Shown piece by piece: positions 44,627 through 53,629 of a DNA stretch of 58,480 nt. The translations under genes were made by a program, and so were the position numbers. Origin of the DNA: Oscillospiraceae bacterium (GTDB lineage Bacteria > Bacillota > Clostridia > Monoglobales > Monoglobaceae); assembly GCA_015068845.1 (NCBI GenBank), contig SVJR01000006.1:1-58480 (forward strand). The letters run 5' to 3'. Under the pieces are notes generated by a model, which saw only the letters and a list, made by a program, of their open reading frames with translations, was not told the DNA's origin and did not search any database. Numbering within the stretch: the first letter of the stretch is position 1; every line of letters starts with the position of its first letter.

Positions 44627-46594
44627 CTAAACAATCCTTTTGAACATCTTTTCAATCTCACGCTTGGTAAAGGCAATTTTTATGGGTCTGCCGTGAGGAC
44701 AGGTAGTTATCCCGTCTTTTTCCAGCTCCTCAACAATCTTCACAAGAGCCTCAAGTTCAATATGGCTTAGCCCCTTGTTCGCCTTTATGGCATACTTACA
44801 CGAAATCATATCCAGTAGTCGCTCCTCAAAGGATAAAAGCCCCATCGGCCTGCCGTCCTTTAAAACCACAATCACCTCTGTTGCGAGTGCCTTAATTTCG
44901 TCCTCATCACCAATAAACGGAGTCTCTCGGATAATCACCGAGCTTCTGCCGAATTCCTCCATCTCAAAGCCCATATCCGAGAGCATTTGTGCGTTATCCT
45001 TAACTGCCTGAAGCTCTACCGCATCAACATCAAGAACAATGGGGGTAAGAAGCATCTGCCCCGAGGTCTTTTTGCTTGTGTAATCCGCCTTCAGCATCTC
45101 GAACCGCTTTCTCTCGTGCGCCGCATGCTGGTCAATGAGATACATACTGTCGCCTTGCTGACAAACAAGGTATGTGTCAAACACCTGACCCACAACCTTT
45201 ATCGGTAAAACCTGCTCATATACTTCAGCCGTCTGTTCCTCGAATAAATCAAGCTGCTCCGGCTTCTGCACCTCTATCGGGTTTTCTTCCACAACAACAG
45301 GCTGCGGTTTTATATCTTCCGCGACCGATGACTGTACCTTCGGTTTTTCCTCAAACCTCTCAAAAAATTTATCAATCATCGGGGTTGGCTCGTTGAATGC
45401 CGTAACCCGTCTTGTCTCCCTTTCAAATGCGCTTGTATCGGGAACTGTATTCTGCATAAATTCCCTGATAATTTTGCGGTCCGGTGCAGCCGGCTCACTT
45501 TTGGCAGGAGCCGCGGACTTCACTTCCGGCACAGGTACGCTCTTTATCTCCGGAGCCTGCATCGGTTTTACCTCAGGTACAGGCGTAGCCGAAACCGGCT
45601 GTGCTGTTATTTTGTAAAGAGCATTTTTCACCGCCGTGTGGACTATATTATATATTTCTTTTTCGTTTGCAAACTTGATTTCGGTTTTGGCAGGGTGAAC
45701 ATTCACATCTACAAGCTGTGGTGAAAGGTCGATGTTCAGTACAAAGAACGGGAACTTTCCCGTCATCAGAACATTTCTGTACGCCTCCTCAACCACCTTG
45801 GAAACCACGTGGTTTTTGATATACCTGCCGTTCACAAGCAGGGTCTGACGGGTTCTGTTACCCCGTGCAAGCTCCGCCTTGCCAACCATTCCGTGAACAC
45901 GCACGCCGTGCTCACTATAATCCGCCTCGCACACCGCCTTGGCGTGGTCAATTCCGTAAATATTGAGAATGACATTTTTAAGCTGACCGTCGCCCGAGGT
46001 TGAAAATACCTCCTTGCCGTCGCTGATATATCTAAACGCAACCGACGGATTGGCAAGAGCAATTCTGCCTAAAACATCGGTCACATATCCTGCCTCGGTT
46101 GAATCCTTTTTAAGGAACTTCATTCGTGCAGGGATATTTGCAAAGAGATTTTCCACAATCATCGTTGTGCCGAAGTTGCACGCCACCTCGCACTTAGGCG
46201 ACGCAACCCCGTGCTTAACCGTCATTGTTACGCCTTCCTCAGCATCACGGCATCTTGTAAGAACCTGAACCTCGGCAACGGAACAAATGCTGGCAAGCGC
46301 CTCGCCGCGGAAGCCCATAGTCTGAATTTCGTATAAATCCTCTATCTCACGGAGTTTACTTGTTGCATGGCGAATAAAGGCAAACTCAAGCTCGTCCTTC
46401 GGGATACCCTTGCCGTTGTCCTGAACGGATATGTACTTGATGCCGCCGTTTTTTATCTCAACGCGTATTTCACTTGCGCCGGCGTCTATGGAGTTTTCAA
46501 CCAGCTCCTTAATCGCTGCTGAAGGTCTTTCAACCACTTCGCCTGCCGCAATTTTATTGGCAACCGCCTGTGGCAATACTTTTATCTCTGCCAT
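44627..46594 (-). CDS. mutL: DNA mismatch repair protein MutL
   Basis: This 655-residue GHKL ATPase has KELVENSIDAGASEIRVEI near 29, VQDNGKGIPKDELEFAF near 55 and TMGFRGEALASI near 94. A proline-rich linker (about 335-430) follows. The C-terminal domain bears the endonuclease motif DQHAAHERKRFE near 489 and CPHGRPIKI near 634. The endonuclease motif fits a genome without MutH. It follows mutS by 22 nt. Confidence 0.97.
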   Translation of the reverse strand: MAEIKVLPQAVANKIAAGEVVERPSAAIKELVENSIDAGASEIRVEIKNGGIKYISVQDNGKGIPKDELEFAFIRHATSKLREIEDLYEIQTMGFRGEALASICSVAEVQVLTRCRDAEEGVTMTVKHGVASPKCEVACNFGTTMIVENLFANIPARMKFLKKDSTEAGYVTDVLGRIALANPSVAFRYISDGKEVFSTSGDGQLKNVILNIYGIDHAKAVCEADYSEHGVRVHGMVGKAELARGNRTRQTLLVNGRYIKNHVVSKVVEEAYRNVLMTGKFPFFVLNIDLSPQLVDVNVHPAKTEIKFANEKEIYNIVHTAVKNALYKITAQPVSATPVPEVKPMQAPEIKSVPVPEVKSAAPAKSEPAAPDRKIIREFMQNTVPDTSAFERETRRVTAFNEPTPMIDKFFERFEEKPKVQSSVAEDIKPQPVVVEENPIEVQKPEQLDLFEEQTAEVYEQVLPIKVVGQVFDTYLVCQQGDSMYLIDQHAAHERKRFEMLKADYTSKKTSGQMLLTPIVLDVDAVELQAVKDNAQMLSDMGFEMEEFGRSSVIIRETPFIGDEDEIKALATEVIVVLKDGRPMGLLSFEERLLDMISCKYAIKANKGLSHIELEALVKIVEELEKDGITTCPHGRPIKIAFTKREIEKMFKRIV

Positions 46595-46616
46595 ACAACC
46601 ACCTCCTTAAAACTTA

Positions 46617-49244
46617 TTAATCCAAAGATTTCGCCTTTGCCTTAAGTGCATAAAGCTTAGTAAGTGCCTCCATAGGTGACATAGAATCAAGGTCAAGTGC
46701 CTTGATTTCTGCAACAACCTCGTTTTCCTCAAGCTCCATAAAGCTGAGCTGGTCAAAGTCCTCATCGACCTGCTTGGGCATTGTTTTTGCCTTTGCCGTA
46801 CCCCGAACATTATTTCCGCCATCACGGGCTTCAAGGTCAACAAGAATTTTCTTTGCACGGCGGATAACCTCTTTTTTAACGCCGGCAAGTGCCGCAACCT
46901 CGACACCGTAACTGCCGTCAGCACCGCCACGAATGATTTTGCGTAAGAAGGTTATGTCATCACCTTTTTTCTTAACTGCACTGCAATAGTTCTTGACATT
47001 CGGTTCACGCTCTTCAAGCTCGCTAAGCTCGTGATAGTGCGTTGCAAAAAGGGTCTTTGCCCCGCACTTCTTCTTGTCGGCAATATACTCAACCACCGCC
47101 CAGGCAATGCTGAGTCCGTCGTAGGTACTGGTACCTCTGCCGATTTCGTCAAGGATAATCAGGCTCTTTGAAGTGGCGTTGTCAAGAATGTACGCCACCT
47201 CGGTCATTTCAACCATAAATGTACTCTGCCCTGCAGAAAGGTCGTCGGATGCACCCACACGGGTAAATATCTTGTCCACAATCCCGATTTCAGCCGAAGC
47301 CGCCGGAACAAACGAGCCAATCTGTGCCATAAGCACGATAAGTGCCGTCTGGCGCATATATGTTGATTTACCCGCCATATTAGGGCCGGTTATAATCGCT
47401 ATCTGTCTTTCGCCGCAGTCAAGCTCAGAATCGTTGGGGATAAATATATTCTTGCTGTTGATGCTCTCAACCACAGGATGTCTGCCGTCTTTTATGTCAA
47501 TCCTATCTGACATATTCATTACCGGCTTGGTATACCGGTTCTTCTCTGCAACATACGCAAACGAGCACAGAACATCTGCCGTTGCGATTACCTGCGCTGT
47601 CTGCTGAACTCTTGCGACCTGCGCCGCAACCGTCTCGCGGATTTTGCAGAACATCTCATATTCCATTGAAACAATCTGGCTCTCCGCCTCAACTATCTTT
47701 TCTTCAACCTCTTTAATCTGAGGTGTTATATATCTTTCGCAGTTCGAAAGTGTCTGCTTGCGAACAAAGTATTCGGGAACTTCGGCAGTATTCGCCTTGC
47801 TGATTTCAAGGTAGTACCCGAACACACGGTTGTAGCCAACCTTGATATTGCGGATACCGGTTTTATCCTTTTCCTCCTCGGCAAAGTTATTTATCCATTT
47901 AACGCCGTTTTCCATAAGGTCACGGCGTGTATCAATCTCGTCGCTGAACCCAGATTTGATAAGATTGCCTTCACGGAGCGAAATGGGGGCATTGGGATTA
48001 ATCGCATCTTCAATTATTCCACGAATATCCGACATATCGTCAAGGTCTTTGGCAAGTCGGGTGAGCACGCCCGAACTGCACCGGCCGAGAATTCTCTTTA
48101 CCTCCGGAAGCTTACTGAACGAGTACGCGATTGAAAGTAAATCCTTGCAGTTTGCCGTTTTGTATGCAATCTTTGAAATTATTCTTTCAATATCCTGGAT
48201 CCCCGTAAGCGCCGCCATAAGCTCTTCACGGAGTATGGGCTGAGTTACAAGCTCCTCCACGGCGTTGTGGCGGTTCTGGATTTTAACACAGTTTGCAAGG
48301 GGTCTTGTAATCCACTTACGAAGCAGACGACTTCCCATTGAAGTTTTTGTCTTGTTGAGCACCGTAAGCAAGCTACCCTTCGCCGACCTGCCACGAACAG
48401 TTTCCATAAGCTCAAGGTTGCGGATACTGTAAATGTCCAGCTCCATATACTCGTCTTTTTCGATTTTCTGTACCCGTCTCAGATTGGCAAGCTCGGTCTT
48501 CTGGGTCTCCTCAAGGTACATAAGAAGTCCACCCAAAGCACCCTTTCCAAAGCCCTTGCCCTCAGTTAAATCTATGGAATTGCCAAAACATTTTTCTATG
48601 TATTTGTCGGCATTGTCTGCCTCAAACGCCCAGTTGTAATAGTTACGCACCGGGCACGCAAACCTCTCGCCGACAAATCCGACTATCTTTATATTCTCGT
48701 AAGCCTCAAGGTTGAATATAACCTCTGCCGGGCCAAACCGACTAAGCTCATTGAGAACCTGAACTTCAAAATCATCGCCCTCGAACTCGTTCACAAAAAC
48801 CTCACCGGTGGAAATATCCACGCAGGCAACGCCTGCACCGGGGCCATCGGCACAAACCGCCGCTAAGTAGTTGTTTTTGGAATCGTCGAGTGCCGCAGTA
48901 TCAATTATTGTTCCGGGGGTAATCACACGGATTACCTCACGCTTTACGATACCCTTGGTCTGGGAAGGGTCCTCGGTCTGTTCACAGATTGCAACGGCAT
49001 AACCGTTTTCCACCAGCTTGGCAATATACGAATCAACAGCGTGGAAAGGCACGCCGCACATAGGCGCACGCTCCTCCTGACCGCAATCTCTGCCCGTAAG
49101 CGTGATTTCAAGAACCCTCGATGCGGTAAGCGCATCATCAAAGAACATCTCATAGAAATCACCCAGACGGTACATCAGTATTGCGTCCTTATATTGCTCT
49201 TTAATTTCAAAATACTGGCGCATCATCGGTGTGTATTCAGCCAT
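46617..49244 (-). CDS. mutS: DNA mismatch repair protein MutS
   Basis: This 875-residue protein has the mismatch-binding motif YRLGDFYEMFFDDA near 26 (Phe-X-Glu) and connector, lever and clamp domains. The ATPase has GPNMAGKSTYMRQTALIVL near 620, DDLSAGQSTFMVEMTE near 665, ILDEIGRGTSTYDGLSIAW near 698 and FATHYHELSELE near 735. It starts MutS-family repair with MutL downstream. GGGTTGGGGGATTTTAA lies before the ATG. Confidence 0.97.
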   Translation of the reverse strand: MAEYTPMMRQYFEIKEQYKDAILMYRLGDFYEMFFDDALTASRVLEITLTGRDCGQEERAPMCGVPFHAVDSYIAKLVENGYAVAICEQTEDPSQTKGIVKREVIRVITPGTIIDTAALDDSKNNYLAAVCADGPGAGVACVDISTGEVFVNEFEGDDFEVQVLNELSRFGPAEVIFNLEAYENIKIVGFVGERFACPVRNYYNWAFEADNADKYIEKCFGNSIDLTEGKGFGKGALGGLLMYLEETQKTELANLRRVQKIEKDEYMELDIYSIRNLELMETVRGRSAKGSLLTVLNKTKTSMGSRLLRKWITRPLANCVKIQNRHNAVEELVTQPILREELMAALTGIQDIERIISKIAYKTANCKDLLSIAYSFSKLPEVKRILGRCSSGVLTRLAKDLDDMSDIRGIIEDAINPNAPISLREGNLIKSGFSDEIDTRRDLMENGVKWINNFAEEEKDKTGIRNIKVGYNRVFGYYLEISKANTAEVPEYFVRKQTLSNCERYITPQIKEVEEKIVEAESQIVSMEYEMFCKIRETVAAQVARVQQTAQVIATADVLCSFAYVAEKNRYTKPVMNMSDRIDIKDGRHPVVESINSKNIFIPNDSELDCGERQIAIITGPNMAGKSTYMRQTALIVLMAQIGSFVPAASAEIGIVDKIFTRVGASDDLSAGQSTFMVEMTEVAYILDNATSKSLIILDEIGRGTSTYDGLSIAWAVVEYIADKKKCGAKTLFATHYHELSELEEREPNVKNYCSAVKKKGDDITFLRKIIRGGADGSYGVEVAALAGVKKEVIRRAKKILVDLEARDGGNNVRGTAKAKTMPKQVDEDFDQLSFMELEENEVVAEIKALDLDSMSPMEALTKLYALKAKAKSLD

Positions 49245-49278
49245 TTAAAATCCCCCAACCCTTTATCTGTGCTTTTAA

Positions 49279-49683
49279 TTAATGACAGCTTGAACAGCTT
49301 GAGCAGTTACCGCTGCAGCCGCCCTCGCCGGTTGCACTTTCCTGACCGGTAATGAAGTAGCTGAGCACCGCATTGACCTGTTGAACCATATTGTCAAAGT
49401 CACGGCTTGCCTCAATATATTCCGAGATAAGTGCATTGCCTGCAATCTTCTCGAACTCTGCCTGAACATAAGCCTTGTACTGCTCGAGGTCTTCCTTTGT
49501 TGGATTTGTTCCTCTAAGCTTTTCGGTTGCCTCTTTACGGTTCTTGTTGTAGGTATTGAGAAGCTCAACCGCCTCCTCATTGGCGTTCATTGCATCGCCC
49601 GCCTTTGCAACCCTGTCTCTTTCTTCACTTTCTGCAATCATTGTGCCCAGTTCCTGAGCCTTTTCGATAATTTCGTTTCTCAT
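49279..49683 (-). CDS. YlbF/YmcA (RicA/RicF)-family protein with C-terminal cysteine tail
   Basis: This 134-residue helical protein has AMNANEEAVELLNTYNKNRK near 28 and YVQAEFEKIAGNALISEYIE near 72, both typical of the YlbF/YmcA fold. A glycine-cysteine tail GEGGCSGNCSSCSSCH carries four cysteines. In Bacillus subtilis the gene after miaB is ymcA (ricA), whose product joins YlbF and YaaT in an Fe-S-binding complex controlling RNA maturation and development. Position between miaB and mutS supports the RicA relationship; the tail suggests metal or Fe-S binding. Start has AAAGGAGAAATG upstream. Confidence 0.8.
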   Translation of the reverse strand: MRNEIIEKAQELGTMIAESEERDRVAKAGDAMNANEEAVELLNTYNKNRKEATEKLRGTNPTKEDLEQYKAYVQAEFEKIAGNALISEYIEASRDFDNMVQQVNAVLSYFITGQESATGEGGCSGNCSSCSSCH

Positions 49684-49698
49684 TTTTCATTTCTCCTT

Positions 49699-51114
49699 TT
49701 ATTTAACAATTTCTCCGGTCAATGACCAGGTTTTACATTCTGTAATTTTCACATCTACTATTTCGCCGACAAGCTCGCTGCCACCGGGGAAGTTGACCAC
49801 CTTGCCGCCGTCGGTTCTGCCGCTTAACACCTCGGCATTGGTCTTGCTGAAGCCCTCAACCAGAACCTTTTCGACCTTGCCAAAGTACGCATCGTTGCGG
49901 CGCTTTGAAATCTCGTTTTGAACCTCCTGCATACGGTCAAAGTTTCTGTGCTTTTCTTCTTCCGTAAGACAATCCGGCATCTCTGCCGCAGGCGTACCCT
50001 TGCGCTTTGAGTAGATGAACGAGAATACAAGGTCGTACTCCACCTCTTTCAGGATTGAAAGGGTATCTTCAAAATCCTCGTTGGTTTCACCGGGGAAGCC
50101 GACAATGATATCGGTTGATAATACAATCTCCGGCATCCTTTCACGGACCTTTTTCACAATCTGCAGATACTTTTCTCTGGTGTAGCTGCGATTCATCTTC
50201 TTTAAAATCCTGTCCGAGCCGCATTGAACGGGCAGATGCAGTTGCTTGCATATTTTGTCGTTCCCGGCCATAACCTCAATTAGCTCGTCCGATATATCTT
50301 TAGGATGCGAGGTCATAAACCTCACTCGCTCTATTCCGTCGACCTTGCAAACCTCGTCCAAAAGCTCGGCAAAGGTGAGTCCGTCTTCCAAATCCTTGCC
50401 ATAGGAATTGACATTCTGACCAAGGAGCATTACCTCCTTGTAACCCGATTCCGAAACCCTCTTTACCTCATTTAAGATATTTTCTGCGCTGCGGCTGCGC
50501 TCCCTGCCACGAACATACGGAACAATACAGTATGTGCAGAAGTTGTTGCAGCCGTACATAATCGGGATTTTAGCAAGGGGCGGCGCATCACGGTGACAGC
50601 TTTCGGTCTCAAATATCTCACCCTCACTGTCCTCGTTTTCAAAAACTCTGTTGCCAAGCCGTGCCTTGTCCAGAATTTCGGGGAACATATAAAGTGAGTG
50701 TGTCCCGAAAACCATATCCACATGCTTGTATTTTTTGTGGATTTCCTCTGCAATATGCGCCTGCTGCATCATACAGCCGCAAACGCCGATAACAAGTCCC
50801 GGCTTGCGGTTTTTCTGATGCTTTAACGCACCTATATTGCCAAAAACCCGAAGTTCTGCATTCTCACGCACGGCACAAGTGTTATAAAGCACCAAATCCG
50901 CATCAACGCTGGTGCCGCAAAAGTCATAACCCATTGCCTCAAGCATACCCTTGAGACGCTCGGAATCGCTCTCGTTCTGAGCACAACCGTAGGTCTCGAC
51001 AAACGCCAGCGGCTTTTTGCCCAAAATCCGGTTTTCAGCACAGATTTTGTCTATATATTCCTGCTGCTTTTCAAGCAGCTCGGGTCTTACTTCCTTCAAG
51101 CAAAAACACTCCAT
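49699..51114 (-). CDS. miaB: tRNA-2-methylthio-N6-dimethylallyladenosine synthase
   Basis: This 471-residue radical SAM enzyme has the N-terminal MTTase cysteines (ETYGCAQNESD near 44, NTCAVRENAELR near 79, GVCGCMMQQAH near 113), the radical-SAM CxxxCxxC in NNFCTYCIVPYVRGRERS near 190 and a C-terminal TRAM domain (about 410-470). It adds a methylthio group to i6A37, the product of MiaA. It is the first gene of a minus-strand run down to miaA. Confidence 0.96.
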   Translation of the reverse strand: MECFCLKEVRPELLEKQQEYIDKICAENRILGKKPLAFVETYGCAQNESDSERLKGMLEAMGYDFCGTSVDADLVLYNTCAVRENAELRVFGNIGALKHQKNRKPGLVIGVCGCMMQQAHIAEEIHKKYKHVDMVFGTHSLYMFPEILDKARLGNRVFENEDSEGEIFETESCHRDAPPLAKIPIMYGCNNFCTYCIVPYVRGRERSRSAENILNEVKRVSESGYKEVMLLGQNVNSYGKDLEDGLTFAELLDEVCKVDGIERVRFMTSHPKDISDELIEVMAGNDKICKQLHLPVQCGSDRILKKMNRSYTREKYLQIVKKVRERMPEIVLSTDIIVGFPGETNEDFEDTLSILKEVEYDLVFSFIYSKRKGTPAAEMPDCLTEEEKHRNFDRMQEVQNEISKRRNDAYFGKVEKVLVEGFSKTNAEVLSGRTDGGKVVNFPGGSELVGEIVDVKITECKTWSLTGEIVK

Positions 51115-51137
51115 TCAAAAATACTCATACATATTAA

Positions 51138-51166
51138 ATTATACTATTTTATCAACGGTTTTGCAA
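51138..51166 (-). promoter_or_regulatory. Promoter of the miaB-mutS-mutL-miaA run
   Basis: On the minus strand TTGCAA (51161-51166), a 17-nt spacer and TATAAT (51138-51143), 24 nt upstream of miaB. It is divergent from spoVAC. Confidence 0.7.
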
Positions 51167-51212
51167 TAGCTTTAAGTAAAAAATTCATAGCAAAACAGAA
51201 TAATTATCCCAT

Positions 51213-51239
51213 ACCTGCAAATACTATCCGCATACAATA
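51213..51239 (+). promoter_or_regulatory. Sporulation-type -10 motif upstream of spoVAC
   Basis: AC (51213-51214), a 16-nt spacer and CATACAATA (51231-51239) match the late mother-cell sigma-K consensus. spoVA genes are usually forespore sigma-G genes, and a start from this site would fall almost on the GGAGG at 51246-51250. Treat as tentative; it could be a variant sigma-G site or chance. Confidence 0.25.
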
Positions 51240-51257
51240 CAAACCGGAGGAATGAGT

Positions 51258-51704
51258 ATGAAATACAAGGTTACGGAGTATCTTGATTATGTTGATAAAA
51301 AATCCCCGAACAGCCCGATTTGGAAGGATGTTTTAATTGCTTTTGTGGTTGGCGGTGCAATCTGTACTGTCGGTCAGGTTTTTTCAGAAATTTATAAAAA
51401 CGTGCTCGGTCTCGACGAGGAAAGTGTAAAAACCGCTGTCCCCATAACAATGGTGTTTTTGGGGGCACTATTCACCGGACTTAACCTTTACAACAAGCTG
51501 GCAAAGCACGCCGGGGCGGGCACACTCGTCCCCATTACCGGCTTTGCAAACGCCATTGTTTCACCGGCAATGGAATTCAAGCGCGAGGGCTGGGTTCTGG
51601 GACTTGCCGCAAAGATGTTCACCATTGCCGGGCCGGTTTTGGTTTACGGAATAAACTCATCAATCATTTTGGGTCTGGTTTTTTATCTTATACAAAAATT
51701 GTAG
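51258..51704 (+). CDS. spoVAC: Stage V sporulation protein AC
   Basis: This 148-residue membrane protein has about four helices. It has VLIAFVVGGAICTVGQVFSE near 25, ITMVFLGALFTGLNLYNKLA near 60, KHAGAGTLVPITGFANAIVS near 80 and FTIAGPVLVYGINSSIILGL near 118. SpoVAC is part of the inner-spore-membrane channel for calcium-dipicolinate. The ATG at 51258 has GGAGG 7 nt upstream; the ATG at 51252 is too close. First gene of spoVAC-spoVAD-spoVAE, with a 263-nt gap to the next. Confidence 0.95.
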   Translation: MKYKVTEYLDYVDKKSPNSPIWKDVLIAFVVGGAICTVGQVFSEIYKNVLGLDEESVKTAVPITMVFLGALFTGLNLYNKLAKHAGAGTLVPITGFANAIVSPAMEFKREGWVLGLAAKMFTIAGPVLVYGINSSIILGLVFYLIQKL

Positions 51705-51708
51705 CTAC

Positions 51709-51783
51709 GGGTCGATGTAGGCAGCGACCCCTACAACCAATCTGAAATCGTTATATCGTAGGGGCGGATGCCCACATCCGCCC
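51709..51783. repeat. REP-like hairpins downstream of spoVAC
   Basis: There are two hairpins. GGGTCG...CGACCC is at 51709-51730, followed by CCTAC. GGGCGGATG-CCCA-CATCCGCCC is at 51762-51783, preceded by GTAG. The GTAGGGG motif and GGGTCGAT...ATCGACCC style recur at 53034 and 53529, so these are members of one dispersed family. No T-tract is present, so they are not typical terminators. Confidence 0.6.
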
Positions 51784-51819
51784 GCTTAGGTGTCATTCTG
51801 AGCCAACGGCGAAGAATCT

Positions 51820-51938
51820 TGGCTCCCTCTTAGAGGGAGCTGTCGAACGCAGTGAGACTGAGGGAGTTCTTTAGATATACTCATTACTCCCTCCGTCAAA
51901 ATCTTCGATTTTGCCACCTCCCTCGAAGAGGGAGGCAT
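51820..51938. mobile_element. MITE-like element between spoVAC and spoVAD
   Basis: The left end TTGGCTCCCTCTTAGAGGGA and the inverted right end (TATGCCTCCCTCTTCGAGGG on the minus strand) form imperfect terminal inverted repeats, each containing its own small hairpin. The 119-nt element resembles that at 8060-8200 in the ends (GGCTCCC / GGGAGC) and in the central GACTGAGGGAGT block. It ends 14 nt before the spoVAD ribosome binding site. Confidence 0.6.
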
Positions 51939-51967
51939 ACAGAATCTTATTTTTCAGGAGGTCTGAA

Positions 51968-52984
51968 ATGAATAAAAAACTTGGCAGACAAACCGTAAAA
52001 TTCACAAACGGCGTAAATATACTCAGCTACGCCTCAATAGCAGGACAAAAAGAGGGCGAAGGGCCACTTGCAAAGTATTATGACAAGGTTCTTGAAGATG
52101 CCGAATGGGGCGAAGAAACCTGGGAAAAAACCGAGAGCAAAATGCAGAAAACAGCCGTTGCCCGTGCTGCAGAAAAATCAGCAGTTGAAATCAAGGATAT
52201 TGAATATCTGTTTGCAGGGGACTTGCTTAACCAATGCATCAGCTCCACCTTTGGCTTGCGCGACTTTGGCGTGCCATTTTTAGGCGTATACGGAGCGTGC
52301 TCGACAATGGCTGAAACGCTGGGGCTTGCCTCGGTTATGATCGACGGAGGCTTTGCCGATATGACAGCAGCCGTAACCTCAAGCCATTTCTGCACAGCAG
52401 AACGGCAGTATAGATTCCCCCTTGAATACGGTGGACAAAGACCTCCAACAGCACAATGGACAGTTACAGGGTCGGGTGCGGCTATTTTGTCAAAAAACGG
52501 TGACGGACCTTATGTGACACACTTTACAGCAGGCAGAATAATTGATGCCGGAGTTTCAGATGCAAATAATATGGGTGCAGCAATGGCACCGGCTGCCGCC
52601 GATACTCTATCTGCACACTTTCGTGATACTGAACGAATACCGCAGGACTATGACCTGATACTGACGGGCGACCTTGGAAAAATCGGAAAATCAATTGCGA
52701 TTGATATGCTTTGCGAGGAAGGCTTTGATATGACCGAGAACTACAACGATTGCGGCCTGATGGTATTTGATATAGACAAGCAGGATATGCACTCCGGCGG
52801 TTCGGGCTGCGGATGCGGTGCAATTACCCTTTGCGGTTATATTATGGATATGTTCAGGGCAAAAAAGATTAAAAATTTGCTGTTTGTGGGAACAGGAGCA
52901 CTTCTCAGCCCCACTTCAACTATGCAGGGCGAATCAATTCCGTGCATTGCCCACGCAGTTGCAATTTCGGCAGATGGAGAATAA
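51968..52984 (+). CDS. spoVAD: Stage V sporulation protein AD
   Basis: This 338-residue protein with a thiolase-like fold starts MNKKLGRQTVKFTNGVNILS. It has FLGVYGACSTMAETLGLASV near 110, AAVTSSHFCTAERQYRFPLE near 135 and DMHSGGSGCGCGAITLCGYI near 270. SpoVAD binds dipicolinic acid on the inner spore membrane. The ATG at 51968 has CAGGAGG 8 nt upstream; the frame extends upstream into the MITE, which is not translated here. It is fused neither to SpoVAC nor to SpoVAE. Confidence 0.95.
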   Translation: MNKKLGRQTVKFTNGVNILSYASIAGQKEGEGPLAKYYDKVLEDAEWGEETWEKTESKMQKTAVARAAEKSAVEIKDIEYLFAGDLLNQCISSTFGLRDFGVPFLGVYGACSTMAETLGLASVMIDGGFADMTAAVTSSHFCTAERQYRFPLEYGGQRPPTAQWTVTGSGAAILSKNGDGPYVTHFTAGRIIDAGVSDANNMGAAMAPAAADTLSAHFRDTERIPQDYDLILTGDLGKIGKSIAIDMLCEEGFDMTENYNDCGLMVFDIDKQDMHSGGSGCGCGAITLCGYIMDMFRAKKIKNLLFVGTGALLSPTSTMQGESIPCIAHAVAISADGE

Positions 52985-53033
52985 CGTGGTTATCAGTCCA
53001 ATGCTCAACTTCGGTATCATTCCGAGGCATTGT

Positions 53034-53081
53034 AGGGGCGGTTCACGAACCGCCCGTTTCGGGACATTCGTGAATGTCCCC
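53034..53081. repeat. Two back-to-back REP-like hairpins between spoVAD and spoVAE
   Basis: GGGCGGTTC-ACG-AACCGCCC (about 53035-53055) and GGGACATTC-GTG-AATGTCCC (53061-53080), both with short loops, are bracketed by TGTAGGGGC and CCCCTACAT. The pair is itself flanked by inverted TGTAGGGG/CCCCTACA ends, so it is a compact nested palindrome of about 58 nt (53030-53086). Confidence 0.6.
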
Positions 53082-53160
53082 TACATTTTAACCCATATGG
53101 ACAATACACTATTGCCCATTTTTACATTATTATATATCCCACCCGAAAGGAGAAAAACTT

Positions 53161-53514
53161 ATGCAATACTTTAACGCTTTCTGGGTAGGCGGCGTTATTT
53201 GTGCCATTGCCCAGATTTTGATTGACAAAACAAAAATGACACCGGCAAGGATACTTGTATCCTTTGTTGTTGCCGGTGTCATATTAGGAATGCTAGGTCT
53301 TTACGAACCGATTGTTGACTACGCAGGTGCAGGCGCAACCGTGCCGATTATCGGCTTTGGAAACACCCTCGCAAAGGGCGTAATGAAGGGTGTTTCAGAA
53401 AAAGGCTTTATCGGTATTTTTACCGGTGGTACAGCTGCCGCCGCCGGCGGTATTGCTGCATCAATATTTTTCGGCTTTGTAATGGCAATAATATTTAAGC
53501 CGAAACAAAAGTAA
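53161..53514 (+). CDS. spoVAE: Stage V sporulation protein AE (SpoVAEb type)
   Basis: This 117-residue membrane protein with four helices starts MQYFNAFWVGGVICAIAQIL. It has DYAGAGATVPIIGFGNTLAK near 58 and AAAGGIAASIFFGFVMAIIF near 92. It is the short SpoVAEb form, a component of the dipicolinate channel. AAAGGAGAAAAACTT precedes the ATG. A 176-nt repeat-containing gap separates it from spoVAD, so co-transcription is likely but not certain. Confidence 0.94.
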   Translation: MQYFNAFWVGGVICAIAQILIDKTKMTPARILVSFVVAGVILGMLGLYEPIVDYAGAGATVPIIGFGNTLAKGVMKGVSEKGFIGIFTGGTAAAAGGIAASIFFGFVMAIIFKPKQK

Positions 53515-53528
53515 AGCAAGCGTCTTTC

Positions 53529-53550
53529 GGGTCGATGAAGGCATCGACCC
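53529..53550. repeat. REP-like hairpin after spoVAE
   Basis: GGGTCGATG-AAGG-CATCGACCC, a 9-bp perfect stem followed by CCTAC, matches the hairpin type after spoVAC. There is no T-tract, so it is not a canonical terminator. Confidence 0.6.
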
Positions 53551-53570
53551 CTACAAACATTTGGGGCGTA

Positions 53571-53629
53571 GCGGACACGGGGACGGTTCTCCAGCGGACA
53601 CGGGCGGACACGGGGACGGTTCTCCTGTC
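53571..53629. repeat. REP repeat cluster on the 3' side of the RAYT gene
   Basis: Two units contain GCGGACACGGGGACGGTTCT (53571-53590, and within 53594-53629). They run into the last codon region of the transposase gene. The core GGGGACGGTTCTC is the reverse complement of the GAGAACCGTCCCC core found upstream of the gene. Confidence 0.75.

Noticed and set aside
51911-51967. Longer start for SpoVAD
   Set aside because: The extension is encoded by the MITE end; the ATG at 51968 has a good ribosome site and the known family N-terminus.
53529-53550. Terminator for the spoVA genes
   Set aside because: The stem is strong but no T-tract follows, and the same hairpin type recurs inside the gene cluster, so it is listed as a repeat.
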